Below are positions 4,654 to 5,954 of a stretch of 5,954 nucleotides of DNA, piece by piece (position 1 is the stretch's first letter; the number at the start of each line of letters is the position of its first letter). The translations under genes and the position numbers were made by a program. Below the pieces are notes generated by a model. It saw only the letters and a list, made by a program, of their open reading frames with translations, did no database searches and was not told the DNA's origin. This stretch comes from PNAI01 sp964575715 (GTDB taxonomy: Bacteria > Pseudomonadota > Alphaproteobacteria > Rhizobiales > Xanthobacteraceae): NCBI GenBank assembly GCA_964575715.1, contig CAZNSG010000276.1:1-5954 (forward strand). The letters run 5' to 3'.

Positions 4654-5679
4654 ATGATCATCGATTGCCACGGCCATTACACGACCGAACCCAAGGACCT
4701 GCACCGCTTCCGCAAGGAGCAGACCGCTGCCGCCAACGCCAAGGACAAGGCGGCCATGCCGCCGCGCTCCGCGCTGAAAATGTCCGACGACGAGTTAAGG
4801 GAGAGCCTCGAAGGCGCGCAGCTTAAATTGCAGCGCGAGCGCGGCACCGATCTCACCATCTTCTCCCCGCGCGCCTCCGGCATGGGTCATCACATCGGCG
4901 ACGAGAGCGTCAGCCTGGAATGGTCGCAGATCTGCAACGACCTGATCGCGCGCGTCGTCTCGCTCTATCCGAAAAATTTCATCGGCGTGTGCCAATTGCC
5001 GCAATCGCCCGGCGTGCCGCCCAAAAACTCCATCGCCGAGCTTGAGCGTTGCGTGAATCTGGGATTCATCGGCTGCAATCTCAATCCCGACCCGTCCGGC
5101 GGCTATTTCAACGCGCCGCCGATGACCGACAAATGGTACTATCCATTTTACGAGAAGATGGTTGAGCTCGACGTGCCGTGCATGATCCACGTCTCGGGCT
5201 GCTGCAATCCGGCGCAGCACACCACCGGCTCCTACTACCTCAACGCCGACACCATGGTGTTCATGCAGATTCTTCTGTCGGACCTGTTCAAGGATTTCCC
5301 GGCGTTGAAGTTTATCATCCCGCACGGCGGCGGCGCGGTGCCGTTCCACTGGGGCCGCTTCCGCGGGATTGCGCTCAACAACGGCAAGCCCGAGCTCGAC
5401 CAGATCATGCGCAACAACATCTACTTCGACACCTGCGTCTATCACCAGCCCGGCATCGATCTGCTCACCAAGGTGGTGCCGGTCGACAACATTCTGTTTG
5501 CCTCGGAGATGGTCGGCGCGGTCAAGGGCAACGATCCGCGGACGGGATTTGGCTTCGACGACACCAAGCGTTACATCGACAACGCGGCTGGCCTCTCCGC
5601 CACCGACAAGCAAAAGATCTTCGAAGGCAACGCGCGCAAGGTCTTCAGCCGCCTCAACGCCAAGCTTGCAGCCCGTTGA
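4654..5679 (+). CDS. ligJ: 4-oxalomesaconate hydratase (amidohydrolase superfamily)
   Basis: This 341-residue enzyme matches, from memory, Sphingobium LigJ along its whole length, including the start MIIDCHGHYTT, TIFSPRASGMGHHIGD (68-83), NLNPDPSGGYF (142-152) and YFDTCVYHQPGIDLL (257-271). LigJ adds water to 4-oxalomesaconate to give 4-carboxy-4-hydroxy-2-oxoadipate in the protocatechuate 4,5-cleavage and gallate pathway, in the cytoplasm. It is a zinc-dependent member of a mostly hydrolytic superfamily. Likely metal and catalytic residues are His6 and His8 (HGH), His179 (MIHVS), His224 (IPHGGG) and Glu285 (FASEMVGA), all present. Length equals the family norm. The frame runs upstream to 4426, but that part crosses the palindromic repeat, and LigJ homologues begin at this Met. 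It is divergent from the aldolase that may use its product. A TTGACA-type promoter lies upstream and a palindromic repeat begins 18 bp after the stop. The related amidohydrolase 2 decarboxylases are a less likely alternative. Confidence 0.92.
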   Translation: MIIDCHGHYTTEPKDLHRFRKEQTAAANAKDKAAMPPRSALKMSDDELRESLEGAQLKLQRERGTDLTIFSPRASGMGHHIGDESVSLEWSQICNDLIARVVSLYPKNFIGVCQLPQSPGVPPKNSIAELERCVNLGFIGCNLNPDPSGGYFNAPPMTDKWYYPFYEKMVELDVPCMIHVSGCCNPAQHTTGSYYLNADTMVFMQILLSDLFKDFPALKFIIPHGGGAVPFHWGRFRGIALNNGKPELDQIMRNNIYFDTCVYHQPGIDLLTKVVPVDNILFASEMVGAVKGNDPRTGFGFDDTKRYIDNAAGLSATDKQKIFEGNARKVFSRLNAKLAAR

Positions 5680-5697
5680 ACCCTCATAAATTCTGAC

Positions 5698-5805
5698 TCG
5701 TCATTCCGGGGCGCGGGCGAAGCCCGCGAGCCCGGAATCCATAATCACGGCGGGTGTTTATGGATTCCAGCCCTCGCCGCTAACGCGGCTCGGCCGGAAT
5801 GACGA
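5698..5805. repeat. 108-bp nested palindromic repeat after ligJ
   Basis: Perfect 12-bp terminal inverted repeats TCGTCATTCCGG (5698-5709) and CCGGAATGACGA (5794-5805) enclose a second inverted pair, GGAATCCATAA (5734-5744) and TTATGGATTCC (5758-5768). The left arm has its own hairpin, CGCGGGC (5712-5718) with GCCCGCG (5722-5728). The right arm has GCCGC (5776-5780) with GCGGC (5785-5789). The whole can fold as a cruciform and, in RNA, as a long stem that could end or stabilise the ligJ transcript. Elements with these ends are common in Bradyrhizobium-like genomes. No coding capacity is seen. Confidence 0.8.
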
Positions 5806-5888
5806 ATTGTGAAAGTTGGTATACCCCGAATCCGAAGGAAGCTGTTTTTTTAGTTTACGCGGAGCCGGCGCGGTGATTCGCTGTCGGC

Positions 5889-5954
5889 ATGAGCGGATTG
5901 ATTCTGCGCGCGGAGGATCGGGCCTATTTTTTGATGATGATGCGCCGTCAGCTC
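5889..5954 (+). CDS. Possible start of an unidentified gene (3' truncated by window edge)
   Basis: An ATG at 5889 opens 22 codons (starting MSGLILRAEDRAYFLMMMRRQ) to the end of the window, with an in-frame TGA at 5874-5876 upstream. The Arg-rich amphipathic start faintly recalls the first helix of some transposase or helix-turn-helix proteins, but this is from memory and weak. No good ribosome binding site precedes it. Other frames here are also open because the stretch is short. Between the repeat and this ATG (5806-5888) I see only a GGTATACC palindrome (5818-5825), a run of seven T near 5845-5851 and no gene. Confidence 0.2.
   Translation, partial: MSGLILRAEDRAYFLMMMRRQL

Noticed and set aside
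4795..5613. Antisense open frame of 272 codons opposite ligJ
   Set aside because: It lies entirely within the well-supported ligJ gene, with no family resemblance or ribosome site; a composition shadow.
5838..5851. Intrinsic terminator at the T run
   Set aside because: Seven T follow GAAGCTG, but no GC-rich stem immediately precedes them.
5881..5954. Minus-strand gene entering from the right edge
   Set aside because: One minus frame stays open from the edge and ends in TAA near 5857, but its residues show no family feature and other frames are equally open over so short a stretch.

Overview
The base composition is GC-rich with strong GC3 bias. The intergenic palindromic repeats are of the kinds common in Hyphomicrobiales, including CGTCATTCCGG...CCGGAATGACG ends and a TCTGAGGTGCG/CTCATG-type module. 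Together they suggest an alphaproteobacterium near Bradyrhizobium, Rhodopseudomonas or Xanthobacteraceae-like soil bacteria. This assignment comes from pattern recognition, not from a database match.

Layout: (1) 1-939 (+) is the C-terminal part of the large molybdenum-cofactor subunit of a xanthine-dehydrogenase-family hydroxylase, cut by the left edge. (2) 963-1928 (+), 23 bp downstream and probably in the same operon, is an exported NMT1/TauA-type ABC substrate-binding protein. (3) 1929-2111 is a convergent gap filled by a two-hairpin repeat. (4) 2112-2990 (-) is a substrate-binding-protein-like protein with no signal peptide. It starts at GTG after a strong ribosome binding site, and an in-frame stop lies just upstream. 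(5) 3101-3412 (-) is a small secreted six-cysteine protein. (6) 3578-4441 (-) is an HpcH/HpaI-family aldolase. (7) 4442-4653 is a divergent control region with a perfect 19-bp palindrome, a REP-like double hairpin and two candidate promoters. (8) 4654-5679 (+) is a 4-oxalomesaconate hydratase (LigJ) of the amidohydrolase superfamily. (9) 5680-5954 holds a 108-bp palindromic repeat and a short open frame running off the right edge.

How the genes may work together: LigJ belongs to the protocatechuate 4,5-cleavage and gallate route, where it makes 4-carboxy-4-hydroxy-2-oxoadipate. That product is a 4-hydroxy-2-oxo acid, the substrate class cleaved by HpcH/HpaI aldolases, and the divergent neighbour is such an aldolase. 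With a molybdenum hydroxylase and a binding protein beside them, the window reads as part of an aromatic or N-heteroaromatic acid uptake and degradation cluster. The ring-cleavage dioxygenase, the ABC permease and ATPase, and the small hydroxylase subunits are not in the window, so the starting substrate is unknown.

The least explained items are the cytoplasmic binding-protein-like gene with a Cys-Ala-Cys-His motif, the palindrome overlapping the aldolase promoter, and the small Cys-rich exported protein.
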